Positions 24,097 to 35,479 of a stretch of 64,000 nt of DNA are shown piece after piece (the first letter of the stretch is position 1; each line of letters starts with the position of its first letter). Source of the DNA: Chrysemys picta bellii (taxonomy: Eukaryota; Chordata; Testudines; Emydidae); the NCBI RefSeq assembly GCF_011386835.1, contig NC_088794.1, forward strand, positions 70,008,434-70,072,433, given 5' to 3'. The translations under genes and the position numbers were made by a program. A model generated the notes under the pieces. That model made no database searches. It was not told the origin of the DNA and worked only from the letters and a program-made list of their open reading frames with translations.

Positions 24097-25067
24097 CTGC
24101 GGGAGGGGAAAAAAGGGAGAGAAGTATTTAAAAAGATACATTTCACAGAACAATGCTTATACTCTTTCACAGCGAACAACACTATTCACATTACATGGCA
24201 CATGTGATTTCGGTACAAAGTCGCATTTCGCATCTTAATATTGAGTGCCTGCGGCTTTGGTGTTAGAGATCACAGACACAGGGCTGTGCAACAGAATTCG
24301 GCTTGCATGCGGCCATGATAAGCCATTGTCTTTCGACTTCTGCAACCTTCATAAAAGCAGCGCCCTCCTTTCCCATACCAAGCAAAGCCCGTAGAGTGCT
24401 GCGGTTTTCGTGTTAACGTGCAGCAGCAGAAACCAAACTAACCCCCACCCCATCCAATTCTTTGGGATGATTGCTTTACCATTCCCCCCACCATGTGGCT
24501 GGTATCAAGGAAGATCCCTGCTAGCCAATCACGAAAAGCTCAGCGCCAATGCCCCCTCCCCCCCACCGCTTGGCTAACTGCAGGGAAGGATTTCTTTTCA
24601 GCCACAGGCAAACAGCCCAGTAGGAACGGCCATCTCTGTCCCCTTAATTAAATTCCCGTATTTCAACCAGGTTACCATGAACAATATCATTCTCCTGAGG
24701 ATAACACAGGGAAATAAAGAGCGGATGTTGCTTGAATGCCAGCAAACACTGGGACCATACGCTGCTAGGCTTTGTCATGCAATGATACCAGATTATTTGC
24801 TACTAGCATGGCGTGGTAAAGTGTCTTACCATGGAGGACGGAATAAGGCTGCCCTGCCCAGAAACATTCTACAAAGGCTTTTGGAGTACCTTCAGGAGAG
24901 CTTCATGGAGATGTCCATGGAGGATTTCCGCTCCATCCCCAGACATGTTAACAGACTTTTCCAGTAGCTGTACTGGCCACAAAAGCATCCCAAGTCCTCA
25001 GGGCAAATTAATCATTAAAAAACACTTGCTTTTAAACCATGTTTTATATTTACAAAGATACACTCAC
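24097..25067 (-). other. Predicted intron of the Myb-like gene
   Basis: On the minus strand the exon 1 end CTCTA is followed by GTGAGTGT at 25067, close to the donor consensus GTRAGT. A pyrimidine tract TTTTTTCCCCTCCCGCAG ends at 24097, an excellent acceptor. Joining the two keeps the reading frame from EGT across to ANFSSLPPLSQ. The 971-bp intron holds a separate plus-strand ORF. Confidence 0.6.
24677..24967 (+). CDS. Intact 96-codon ORF nested in the Harbinger intron, unknown function
   Basis: I do not recognise a domain. The protein starts MNNIILLRITQGNKERMLLE, is followed by a mixed charged/hydrophobic body with YAARLCHAMIPDYLLLAW and LPRNILQRLLEYLQES, and ends SIPRHVNRLFQ. It has no signal peptide or membrane segment and looks mostly helical. 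It lies on the same strand as the transposase and antisense to the Myb-like intron. It is uninterrupted, whereas both neighbouring genes are frameshifted. The ATG context (GGTTACCATGAA) is reasonable, and a pyrimidine-poor AG (CAACCAG) precedes it by 8 bases, so it could instead be a 3' exon. It could also be chance. Confidence 0.4.
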   Translation: MNNIILLRITQGNKERMLLECQQTLGPYAARLCHAMIPDYLLLAWRGKVSYHGGRNKAALPRNILQRLLEYLQESFMEMSMEDFRSIPRHVNRLFQ

Positions 25068-25996
25068 TAGAGGTCCCTTCCATGGCTTCATGGTCTGGGA
25101 TACCACCTTGGGAGGGTTGGGAGGGTACTTCAGTCAGGCTGAGAAAAAGATCCTGGCTGTCGGGGAGAACAGAGTGCTGTGTGCTCTCCACAAGCTCATT
25201 CTCCTCCTCCTCCTCCTCCTCCTCTTCCCCATCCGCAAAATCCTCAGGCATGGCTGACAGTACCCCCTCCTCGGAATCCACGGTCAGGGTACGGTAGTGG
25301 TGTCGGCCCCCCTAGAACTGCATGCAGCTCAGCGTAGAAGCAGCATGTCTGCGGCTCTGCTCCGGATCTTCCATTTGCTTCTTTGGTTTTCTGGTATGCT
25401 TGTCTGAGCTCCTTAACTTTCACACAGCACTGATATGAGTCCCTATTGTGGCCTCTCTCCATCATGCCCTTAGAGATTTTTTCAAATGTTTTGGCATTTC
25501 GTCTTTTGGAAGGTAGTTCTGCTAGCACAGAATCATCTCCCCATACAGTGATCAGATCCAGTACCTCCCGTACAGTCCATGCTGGTGCTCTTTTTTGATT
25601 CTTGGACTGCGTGGTTACCAGTGCTGATGAGCTCTGCGTGGTCACCTGTGCTCTCCATGGTAGGCAAACAGGAAATGAAATTCAAAAGTTCACAGGGCTT
25701 TTCCTGTCTACCTGGCCAGTGCATCCAAGTTCAGATCGCTGTCCAGAGCGGTCACAATGGTGGACTGTGGGATAACTCCCAGAGGCCAATACCGTCGAAT
25801 TGCGTCCACACTAACCCTAATTCAAACCGGCAATGTCGATTTCGGCGCTACTCCCCTCATCGGGGAGGAGTACAGAAATCGATTTTAAGAGCCCTTTATG
25901 TCAAAGTAAATGGCTTTGTTGTGTGGATGGGTGCAGGGTTAATTTGATTTAATGCTGCTAAATTCAACCTAAACTTGTAGTATAGACCAACCCTTG

Positions 25997-26708
25997 GAGC
26001 TACAGGAGGTCCTGCTAGAAATGTGCCCCTCTATGTCTCTAGACACACACTAAAAATAAAAGCAGGTATTCCCAACTTAGAGATGACTTAATGGTGTCAG
26101 AATGTTGCTGAATCTCCAGTGTGAGTTTAAGCAAAATCTCCCCTGTGCATCCTTTGAGAACCGGTAGTAAACCAAGGAACTTGCCATGTAATCAACGTGA
26201 AGTTGTCTTTTACCTAGGAGTGCCTTGCCAAGGCAACCTGGGTATAGCTGTTTTCAGAGAAATGCTACTGTTCGTGGTTGGCCGTGAGTCACTCCCATCC
26301 CCACCACTGTGTACTGCTTCCAGCACCAGCTGAGCTGGCAAGCCACTAAGTGGGGACAGAATCATAACTTGTCTCTCCTGTACATTAATGAAGATCACTG
26401 CCAACCACTACCAAAGATCTTTTCTTCAATAAGGCCCTTGAATCAATTTTTCCTTTGACTCCAGTGGGAGCAGGAGGAGGCCTTGAGTTCTGTTATATAC
26501 TCAGAGCATAACATGATCATCATCCCTCTTATCTGGAAAAGAGAAATGAATAAAAGCTTTGGGACTGGCATTGTCTTGAATATGCTGCTCAACCAACATA
26601 AATGTTTTTGCAGACAGCAACAACAGCTTTTATTTATTTGATTTGAAATTTGTTACACAGCAAATTAATATACTTTTTACACTTGGTCCTAGCACATCCA
26701 AGGGGTTG
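25997..26708. other. No recognisable feature
   Basis: Sequence right of the Harbinger element. Short frames on both strands without family resemblance. Confidence 0.4.
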
Positions 26709-27400
26709 TTAATGTATCATTTGTAATACTAGACATACTGTTGCAAGAGGTATATGGCAGATAGACGCTGCGGGAAAGGAGCAGAAGCTCTTTATGAGAT
26801 CATCCTTCCAGTCATCTGTTGGGTGTCTGCATTGGATGGTAGTAGGATCCCCTTGACACATTGACAAAGCAATATTGCAACGTGTACTCTTCACTTTCAA
26901 GCACTGCACTGATTGTAAGGTTCCCGAGGACAGCTTGAAAGTTATTTCCTGCCACTATAGCAATATTGTTCTCCTTGGTGGTTTCAGAATCACTTTCACC
27001 ACACACTGAACAAATGACAGCAGAAAGATCATGCTTGTATTATCACTGTCACTTTCAAGTTGCCATTTCAAATGGATGGAGGATGTTAACTGAACTGACA
27101 ACATGATTTGAGTGGGTGGTAGGGAGGACAGCATCTGCCTTTTTGATCTGTTGCTTGCCAACATGCTGCAAGCACATATGGCTTTTTGTTTTTCATAACG
27201 CCCCTGAAACATATAGAACACTGAGTTCCAACAAGTTTGAGCTTCCTGCTGGAGCTGACATTTTAAACTGGTTGCCTTCACCTTCCAGCTGGGTCAGAAT
27301 TTTCCTGGTCTTTGTGGAACAGCAAAAGGATTTTATAAACATTTGCAAGGTCTCTGTAACATATTTCATAATGCAGTGCTGAATAATTATTAAGTATATT
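26709..27400 (-). pseudogene. Decayed hAT transposase (ZBED/Charlie-like) remnant
   Basis: In minus-strand frames, QEAQTCWNSVFYM at about 27250-27210 resembles the hAT signature D-x-x-TRWNSTYxML. It is followed by EKQKAI, as in 'EQKxAI'. Further on, HPFEMAT resembles the 'PFExAT' motif, and LGNLT...YTLQYC lies in a more C-terminal position. Stops and shifts occur every 60-100 codons. The BED finger and the C-terminal dimerisation segment are not visible, nor are element ends. Identification rests on motif order only. Confidence 0.4.
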
Positions 27401-29844
27401 CTGATGTCCTGGAATATACATTTAGATATTACTGTATGTTGCATACACTTCATTGTCATTGCTCCATTGTCTTGAGAGAGAGAGTGCTGCAGCTCCTATT
27501 GCAGTGGACTTCACACTTAATTTCTGGTGATGCTTGATATGGAGTGCTTGAGCAAGAGAAAGTTGGAAGTCTGGAACACTGCCCAATATTTTCTTGTTGA
27601 CCTGCTTGACTGTTCTTTGCCTACATATTATACACTATTGAATTCAATACATGTCTTTCCAAGCATCATCTCCTTTTAATTCTCTTTTTCACCTCTGGGT
27701 CCCAGTCTTTGCTCACTCGCTCGCTCTCCCGACTCCACTACCACTAATGTGATCACATCACACGAATGAAAGAATCATAGGACCCTACTTCATGTTGCTT
27801 TTTATGGAGGAGAGTGTAAAAAGAGGATAAAAGGTATGTAAATGTCCCTGCGACCATAGAAGAGAGAAAGCAATAACTTGTTGCTTCTCTCTGGAAGCCC
27901 TGAGAAGTCCATCCTTAACAGCTGGGGTGGGGAATGTATCTGGATGAGATAAGGGTGAGAAAGAGCTGATGGCCACTTTGATTCCATCTCAAATCTGCAG
28001 GGAATGTGCAAGACAGCACAAGACTGATACTGTCAACATTAACTGAAGCTGTTTCCCTTACCACATGTTGCATTCCTTTCTTCCCCTTCCTCTTGGGAGA
28101 GGGGATATTTAGGGCAGATGCCAGCAGGGATCACAGGGAAGTGGCTTCTGAGTAAGCTGTGTTGTCATGGGGGAAGGGATGTTTCTGGGAAGCTGTGTAC
28201 AGCCCAGTGCCACTATGCAAGTGATCCTGCATTCTACCTGTGGATTTTTCCCGTGGATCTCATGCCATCGGCAGCTGCTGTATGGGGCAAACGCTCCCCC
28301 AACAAACAGTCTGTAGAAAGCCGAGTGGACATGCAGTAGTTTCCTGGCCCTGCAATGAGTTTTTCCTGCGTAGTGCATGGTATGGTAGGATAGATGCAGG
28401 AATGTTCTTTGAAACTCTACAGTATATTCCCAAGCCTCTTTTCCAGCCTAGGTTTAATTATCTTAAAATTCCACAGACTAATAGACCTCAGTGCTGGAAG
28501 ACTTTGTTTACTGTTCTTTGTTCTCTTCTGCTCAATTAGTTATAGCTCCTTGGGAGTAACTTAACCTGTGAGTGTGAAGAATTGGTTATTTCATACCCCT
28601 CAGTCATAATTTAGGCAAACTTTTATATATTTTGTTCTCTTAATTTTCCCTTAATAATGAATCCCACCAGACCCTTAAGTACTTTGATGAACTGGGGAGA
28701 TTTCACAGTAGAACAACAATGTTTTTCTGGTAGTGGAACATTAGAGTGCACAGTGCCCCAGATGCTGCTACTTATTTCTGATAAGTCCTCTTAATTTTGG
28801 ATGAACTAGCCTCTGCTGTCTTCTTTGCCGTTCACTCATCACTACGCTCATTCTACTATCTGGTTCATTCATAGCCTTCCCGCATCATTCAAATCATTAC
28901 ACAGATTTTAAACAAGGCCTGCTCAGTAGATTCCCCAAGCACTAAAATCCCACATCTCACCACCTAGCACTTTGTTTCCAGCTACTCACTGTTAAAAATA
29001 CAAATTGTATACATCCTCAGGAATAATTCACTCAGGAATTCAACTGCATGCTATCTTTTGGTTCACACTAGGTTCTCCACAGGATAGGCTCAGTGCACAT
29101 GTTTCACCTGCCATACTGTCTAACAATTGTGCCACAGATGCAGTTACATTCATTACTGAGTATCATACTGGTATGATGCTCGGCATGAATGCATTTATAA
29201 ACATTGAGCAAATTATCTTTTTCAGTTGTCTTCCATCTATAATATTCACAGTTGGCCAGCCATGAGTTTACTGCCATCTGACATTGCAGTTGGCCTATGT
29301 AACAAAGGTATTCGGGCACAGTGCCAGCCAAATCATCATAGTTGGCAGTGTGACTCTGGCCTATATTCCAGAAACACCAGAAACATGAATCCATTCCTGC
29401 TGCAATTACCATGGCATGGGCAGGCAGGCCTAGTGGTCAGAGCCAGAGTCAGTCAGGTGCCAAGCCAAAGGACCGCGCCAGGGATAAGACATAGGAGCAG
29501 GGATCTGGAATATGGCAGGAAAGCAGGAACTGGAAGTAGATGGGGGTCTGTGATAAGAGGGATAGGAACCAGGAGCAGGCAGGAATGCAAGGCTAAGGAC
29601 TCAGGAAAGCAGAAGAGGTCCATAGTAGCAACCAGCCAGGGATTCCTCTAGTTGCTCAGACAATGCCCTGTACTGCTTTCTGGTGTATAGAGAGCTCCTC
29701 AGCCAATTGTGGGTGCTGGTGTTTCTCCCAATAAGGAGCTTTGGAGGGAAGGTTCACTTCTCTGGTTACTTAGATGAACTGCTAGGTGGTGGTGTCATGG
29801 CCTGATTACTGCCCAGTGGCTTGGGTTTGAGGTGTGCGATCCAG
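27401..29844. other. No confident gene; possible repeat fragment at 29410-29650
   Basis: Mostly unrecognised sequence. From about 29410 to 29650 a purine-rich run with recurring CAGGAAC, GGAGCAGG and AGGAAGC motifs resembles a high-copy LTR or satellite-like fragment of turtles, but I cannot define its ends. The 102-codon minus frame at 29104-29412 shows no domain I recognise. Confidence 0.35.
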
Positions 29845-30226
29845 CACATCTACTTTACTTCAGATCATGCTCAGCTCTTTGGTCCATATATTTTTGTAAT
29901 GGCTTTTAAAATGAAATTAAATATTTCTACATATCCCACCAACCCATTCTTAATACATACATTCCCAAACAGTAACTTCTAGATCACATAAACTGTATGT
30001 AAGTATAAGGAAGGACTTCATCAAGCCAGGAGTATAACACATAAAATAAAAAACCACTAAAGAAATTTGTAACAGATCAGGATCTGTTGCTAAGATAACA
30101 ATAAAACTTGCAGGTACTGATACTGAGTGTTACCTGTCTGTACATATTTAATTTCATTTTAAAAACCATTACAAAAATATTTGCACCAAAGAGCTGAGCG
30201 TGATCTGAAGCAAAGTAGGTGTGATG
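29845..30226. repeat. Inverted repeat with about 80-bp arms
   Basis: The left arm (about 29845-29926, CTACTTTACTTCAGATCA ... ATGAAATTAAATAT) is about 90% identical to the reverse complement of the right arm (about 30144-30226). They are separated by about 217 bp of AT-rich sequence. I see no coding or terminal motif that places it in a known family. It may be a foldback transposon or a local inverted duplication. Confidence 0.7.
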
Positions 30227-30425
30227 GAGCTGCCCAAAGTCAGTGTCACCTGGATCTGGGACCCCAAAACCACTCCCATGTCCCAATCCCCAGCCCCGCA
30301 CCCGCACCCACACTCCGAACCCTTCATAGCTGTTCCTCCACCTAGGAGCAGCAGGGACATGTCGCCGCTTCCGGGGAGCCACGCGGAGTCAGGTAGGGAG
30401 CCTGCCAGCCCCGTGCCAGCCTGAC
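30227..30425. other. GC-rich fragment, possibly an unclassified repeat
   Basis: C-rich sequence (CCCAGCCCCGCACCCGCACC, then GGGAGCCACGCGGAGTCAGG) abruptly embedded in AT-rich surroundings, starting where the inverted repeat ends. Frames on both strands reflect composition. It looks like part of a dispersed repeat, but no ends are visible. Confidence 0.35.
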
Positions 30426-32987
30426 TGTAAACCAGACTTTCAATGAAGATCAGAAATGCTTGTTTATAGAGCTTTCTGGTTGGTAAAGTGGCAGATAACA
30501 CAGCTTTTACTGTATTTAGCTGGGACTGAATTTGCATGCTAAACCCTGTGTGAATAGGTGTTCTGACAGCAAAGCAGTGTAAAAGGTACCCCAGGCTAGA
30601 GAGTTAAGGGGACACTGCTGTTCAACAGTCCAGATTGTACCCTGGGTAATGTCACACACTTTTGAAACGATATTGTTCCTAAACTGTAACAGAGCTATAA
30701 AATCTTGAATGGAGGTATAAAATCTGATACACAAAGAAAACACCACTGAAATTTTGATAGAAATAGTTAGTTGGGTTCTAAGCATGAAGGAAAAGCTGTA
30801 AAATCTAACTGATACCTAAAGTATGTTTTGTCTAAAGCCAAATTAACTTTTCTCTTCCTCATCACAGTCAATTGCCTTTTTTACAGATTCACAATAGATC
30901 AAGACTGCATCAGACAGTTTACAATGTTTCAAGTAGTTAATAATTGTGTTAGTGGGAAAAGAAGAGTTCTGAGACATTTTTAGTAAACCCCATAGATCTC
31001 TGTGTTGCACACACTTGTGGCTTAGCCCCAATCTCTTCCTTGTCCTTATGCACAAACACTGGATTTTTATTTTTTACTTTGACAAAATTCACTCTTTTAT
31101 TCTGGAGGCATCTGCTCTGCCTTATGTGGTCCATATTCTGCATTGACTTATTCCCTGTGCACGCCACAAGTCCGTAGGATTGTACAAGTGTTAGATCCAG
31201 TTAGAATTTAGCCATATGTCTATATCTATAACTTTTCCTACCTATTCACCACCTCCATTCCAATTTTTATCATCCAGGGTTTTTCCAAGGTTGGTGTCTA
31301 CTAGACTCATGTAAGGGTGGTTGGCCCCTGCCTCCTGAATACAAAGTTCATTATTTACATGATGTACCTGATTCTTTTCACCAAACAACTTAGGGTGAGC
31401 ACTTTTTTCTCACTAATCTGAATTTCTCCACATAGTAGTGAATTATGCTGTTGAAAAAAATACTGAGATTTATGTACTTTTTAATAATTTCTAATAGTCA
31501 TTCTGAAGATGAGGCAATACAGTGGAGATGATTTTGCATTAATTGCATAATGCATAGCTTTTTATATTTCATTATAGTTGATATATTCAGTTCAGTATCT
31601 CTGTACTTTTGTGTGTGTGTCCCATTTTTTATTTTGTTGTGCAGTTTTTTTGCAGGGAGCCATCACAGCTTGAGTTCTGAATTTCTCAGGTCTCCCAGAC
31701 AAAGCAGGGCCAATATTGTGATGTTCTAAGCATCCTAGTGAGGTGTGCAGCATTATGAAAATTAGGTGAACATGGATTTATTAAGATATCCTCTCTCCTT
31801 CTCTCTCAAGTGCTGCAGAGAAGTAAAGGAAACACACTGCTCTGCAGTTAAGTTTTCGTGTAGGGGCAACTGTCATAAGTAACAACAACAAAATTGTTAA
31901 TGTTGTCTAGCATTGAATGGCAATATATGATGTTCCATAAAGATTCTTTTATTCTTAGAGGAACTGCTTAGAATGTATGAACAATTCTTTATAGCTCAAC
32001 AGTAATGGAGTTGCAACAAGAATAGTACATTTTACAGTTTGTGCAAGTAGCTTTGCTAAATGCATGCTGAAAAGTGAAGCAGTGAGGATGTATTCTGTGG
32101 GCAAACTACGCTTCATCTCAGGGCTCTTACCCTGATGAAATATTTTCAGTAAATCACAGTCTTTATGCTGTCCTTGGGTCTTCTGCAATCTCAGCTGACA
32201 CTGCTGCATAATGAACATTGATCTCTATTTGGTATTCAAAAAGAGGGAACGCTTGGCTTCTGACTTGATAATAAACAGTGTCTAATTTAATACGTTTATT
32301 TTAGATAAAACCACAATCTCTGCCACAATTTGACATACTTTTCCATGTTTTTAAAGTAACAAAAGATGCCGTGGATAAGATAATGCAACTGTAGTTTCTT
32401 CCTAATACTACTACCCCCAAATGCCTCCACAATTTGCAGCACCGTTCAACATCCAGAGAACGAAAGCTATTTAATCACTCACCATATGAATTGTAAATCC
32501 AGTCCTATAATAGTACCACATGGTAGAAAGAAAGAAAGACCCCTACACCCTTAAAAAACCCCAAACTTCTTTTACAACAGTGAAGAGTGACATGTCTATT
32601 CTAAAGTGTGAACATCTTTTATATCACTAACAATTTTCCACCCCATCACATCTCATTAGTGTTCTGCTTCACTAATGCCTTGTGACAGAAAAGTCACTAA
32701 TATGCAGAGGTGTTTTCATATTGTATCTGCTAAATAAATGAAATCATCTGATAAAACAATACTAATATTATATGATGGGAAATCACTCATAAAATTAGAT
32801 GGGCCTGAAAGATTATGGAAAGCCACCTGAGGAAGTCAACCTGGGTTTTAGAAGAATCAATTAGTCCAAGCCAGCTCACGTGTGTAGTAAGAAGAAGGAG
32901 GAACTGAGAGTTGAATTTCAGTTATATCAGGAATAAATCTATTGGTTTTAGTGGAACTGCTGTAGATCTACAGAAGTATAATTGGAG
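30426..32987. other. No recognisable feature
   Basis: AT-rich. Short frames (90 codons or fewer) without resemblance to known families, and no inverted ends detected. Confidence 0.4.
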
Positions 32988-33067
32988 CCTTGTCTACACT
33001 TAGGATATAACTCCAGTTCAGCAGTTGGTTTAGTTGCACTAGTGCTGACCCCTAAGTGTAGATAAGG
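32988..33067. mobile_element. 80-bp Harbinger-type MITE
   Basis: CCTTGTCTACACTTAGG at the left and CCTAAGTGTAGATAAGG at the right are 17-bp inverted repeats with one mismatch. The TGTCTACACT core equals that of the large Harbinger element at 21773. The target duplication is unclear. Confidence 0.65.
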
Positions 33068-34060
33068 ATATGCAAGGGATTTTGAGGGTTAACCCCAGTT
33101 TCCAGCCACACTTATTGCTCAACTGGAGACTTTCCTGACTGTGGACTAGGCATGGAAAAGAATGTAGTATATAGAGTTAGATTCTGTACTCGTTTCCAAA
33201 GATATAAATCTGGAGTGCCTCCAGTGAAGTCAGTGGTGGAACACCAGTGAAAAACCGATGCAAACAAAATGAGTTCAATATCAGATGTAAGATTTTCATT
33301 GCTTTAGATGTTCACTGTTTTCCAACATACTAAATTCTTTTAAGGCTTTATAAAAATAATTTAAAGGCAACTCAGAGTGCATAGTCTAATAATTTTGCAA
33401 AGGTATCTTATGCTCAGCTTTTTCTTTGCACATTGCACAGATGTACAATGACTTGATTGAAAACTGAAGTTTCATGTTTTGGTGATGTCTCACGGGGAGT
33501 AAATTTCTGCTTCCAATTTCATGTAGGACACAAAATGTTTTTTTTTAGAAATGTCCTAAAGTATCTCATATTTATGGCTTGAATAAGATGCATATTTTGT
33601 GTTTCTCAGCTGGAAATTTATAACACAATATGCTTGACACTGTGGAAAATTTCAGATATATGTAAAGAAATGGTGATAGAGACCAATTAAAGGAGAACCA
33701 AGTTCCAAAGTATCCCTGAACAGCAGTTCAGAGAGATGTTGACTAACAATAGAAAAGACAACAAAACTGAAGGTCAGAATAGCATAGTGAGAGTAGAAAT
33801 AAAGGATTTTTTTTCTAGGGAACTGGATATGCATTCACTGAGGTCTTCATTCTTTTCTTTCTAATAATAGAGTAAATCAAGTGCAACTCTATTGCAATCA
33901 ATGGAGTTACACCAGTGTGAATTTAGACTCAAATCCATGTTGTTTTGAAATCCCATTGACTTTATATGGCCTGATAACATATTACCATTGTTAACATTTG
34001 TTGCTATGCAAGCTAAAGAACTCATTTCATAATTATGCCATTGCAGCCCACTTAAACTCA
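33068..34060. other. No gene; weak MITE-like traces
   Basis: Around 33175-33260 and 33870-33960 the sequence has CCAGTGAAGTCAGTGG- and CAATGGAGTTACACC-type palindrome centres typical of the small MITEs, but ends are not definable. Confidence 0.35.
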
Positions 34061-34207
34061 GGGCTTGTCTACACTACCCGCCAGATCGGCGGGCAGCAAT
34101 CGATCCAGCGGGGGTCGATTTATCGCGTCTAGTATAGTTGCGATGAATCGACCGCTGAGTGCTCTCCTGTTGACTCTGGTACTCCACCAGAATGAGGAGC
34201 GCAAGCT
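34061..34207. mobile_element. Truncated Harbinger-type MITE
   Basis: It begins GGGCTTGTCTACACTACC, one or two changes from the left end of the 4.2-kb Harbinger (GGGTATGTCTACACTAC). The CpG-rich interior (GATCGGCGGGC, GGGGTCGATTTATCGCG, GAATCGACCGCTGAG) contains a short inverted segment around ATCGCG. No matching right end is found, so it appears cut near 34207. Confidence 0.5.
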
Positions 34208-35185
34208 ATTTCCCCTTCCCTGCCTCCCTCTTATTGATGAGGAATATTGTTGATTTGTTAAAATTGAAATAATGCAAAGTCTCTGTATTGTCTGTCAATT
34301 CTGACCACCCCCCACGGTGTCTAGTTCTGATCTCAGTTAAGTGATTCTTCAGGCTTAGTGAGCACAAGCATAATAGGCATACGGAAAGGGAAGTCCACCT
34401 TTTTCCTGCCAACCTCTAGGTTCATGATCTTCAGGTTCAAATCCATGGAGAACAACTTTCTATAGCTCTGTCAGAGGCCCCCCTCCATTTAAATAATTGT
34501 GCTCTTCTCCCAAAGGTGATGGCTAATATCCTAAAATTGTCAGCATTGTAGCTAGAAAAGGAAGAAAATGTAGTGAAAAGGTAGTGAATTTTGACCAAGC
34601 AGAGAACTGAATTAATAACAGTTATTAATAATTTTCATTCCAAAATCTTCAAAGCACATTAGCCCCATAGTAAAGTGGTGAATGGATTCTACTGAGAGGG
34701 GAGGAATCAGATAATCCCCTATTGAAGAGATCTGCTGACAACCAGCTGGGGAAGGAGATAGGAGCAAAAGGGCACACCATTAACACAATAATTTCTATTT
34801 ATGGCAAAATTCAGAAAACGTGGCATGAATCTGGAGGGCAGTGATTCTGTTATGCATTGGTAATTTACACCCAATCTGAGATATAAAACATATGTACCAG
34901 ATCCCCAGATACAGCCAAGCTCCATTCCATGCAGATTAGGGTCAGAGAAAAGAAAGGTCTCAATCATTTCCATTCACCTGATCCTTAGGACAACTGGAGC
35001 CTTTGGGGTCCTGGAGTTACTTAGAGCAGTCTCAGTGCCTCCACTTTTGGGCATCCATCTTTACATACCTAGCTCCAAATATTTCAGGATCATGTGTCTC
35101 AATTTAGATACCTGAATTCCAAATGATTCATAATCACCTCTCTTCATCTTTACTAAAGTGACCGGATTTTCAAAGTTGCCAGGCA
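34208..35185. other. No recognisable feature
   Basis: Short frames only; no repeat ends until the hAT target site. Confidence 0.4.
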
Positions 35186-35193
35186 CCTGGAGC

Positions 35194-35379
35194 CAGGGCC
35201 GGCTCTAACTTTTTTGCTGCCCCAAGCAGCAAAAAAAAGCGCCGCCCTGCCGAGCGCCGCGCCGCTGAGCCCCCCCCGCCGAGCGCCGCGCCGCACCCCG
35301 CCACCCCAAGATTGGCTGCTCCTTACCAGGTGCCGCCCCAAGCATGTGCTTGGTTGCCTGGTGCCTGGAGCTGGCCCTG
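35194..35379. mobile_element. hAT-type element, CAGGGCCGGCTC family, 186 bp
   Basis: It starts CAGGGCCGGCTCTAAC and ends GGAGCTGGCCCTG. The flanks are CCTGGAGC (35186-35193) and CCTGGAGG (35380-35387), an 8-bp duplication with one mismatch. The interior is GC-rich, with GCCGCGCCGC repeats and GCCCCAAGCA motifs shared with the copies at 11981 and 36464. Confidence 0.8.
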
Positions 35380-35479
35380 CCTGGAGGTCCCACTGGCCTC
35401 ACTGGAAGTTGAGAGTGATCAGTTTTTGGGTTCCCAAATGGAGTCTTCAAGGGCCTGTATAACAATGCGGCCTTTGGTG

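Larger units (their letters stand above)
23640..25645 (-). pseudogene. Harbinger Myb/SANT-like DNA-binding protein, two exons, broken
   Basis: Exon 1 (25645-25068) begins with a Myb/SANT-like (trihelix/MADF-type) domain: PAWTVREVLDLITVWG with W23 and W35, then FEKISKGMMERGHNRD, then CVKVKELRQAYQKTKEANG. A frameshift at about 25310-25250 moves into the frame with an acidic EEEEEEEEEE tract (TCC repeat, 25201-25225). Exon 2 (24096 to about 23640) encodes LSQIRRRKKRMRDEMFSEIM and then a charged, coiled-coil-like region (DERWQQEDQKRQDATLG). In PIF/Harbinger elements this second protein binds the element ends and brings the transposase to the nucleus. The domain frame has no ATG: it opens at a GTG, and ACG stands just before QSSSALV where a start might be expected. 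Another shift near 23740 cuts the C-terminus. Confidence 0.8.
21773..25993. mobile_element. PIF/Harbinger DNA transposon, two genes
   Basis: A 4.2-kb element. The left end GGGTATGTCTACACTAC matches the right end read inverted (GGGTTGGTCTATACTAC). Both ends abut TTG (21770-21772 and 25994-25996), a 3-bp duplication as expected for PIF/Harbinger, though the usual target is TWA. It carries the two genes that define the superfamily: a DDE transposase (plus) and a Myb/SANT-like DNA-binding protein (minus). The genes converge with about 240 bp between their ends. Both are broken, so this copy cannot move by itself. Confidence 0.88.

Noticed and set aside
29104..29412. 102-codon minus frame as a transposase piece
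   Set aside because: Some W/C-rich stretches looked promising, but no motif order of a known transposase could be matched.
30077..30537. 101- and 122-codon minus frames
   Set aside because: Gly/Arg-rich translation of the GC-rich fragment plus the right arm of the inverted repeat; no domain.
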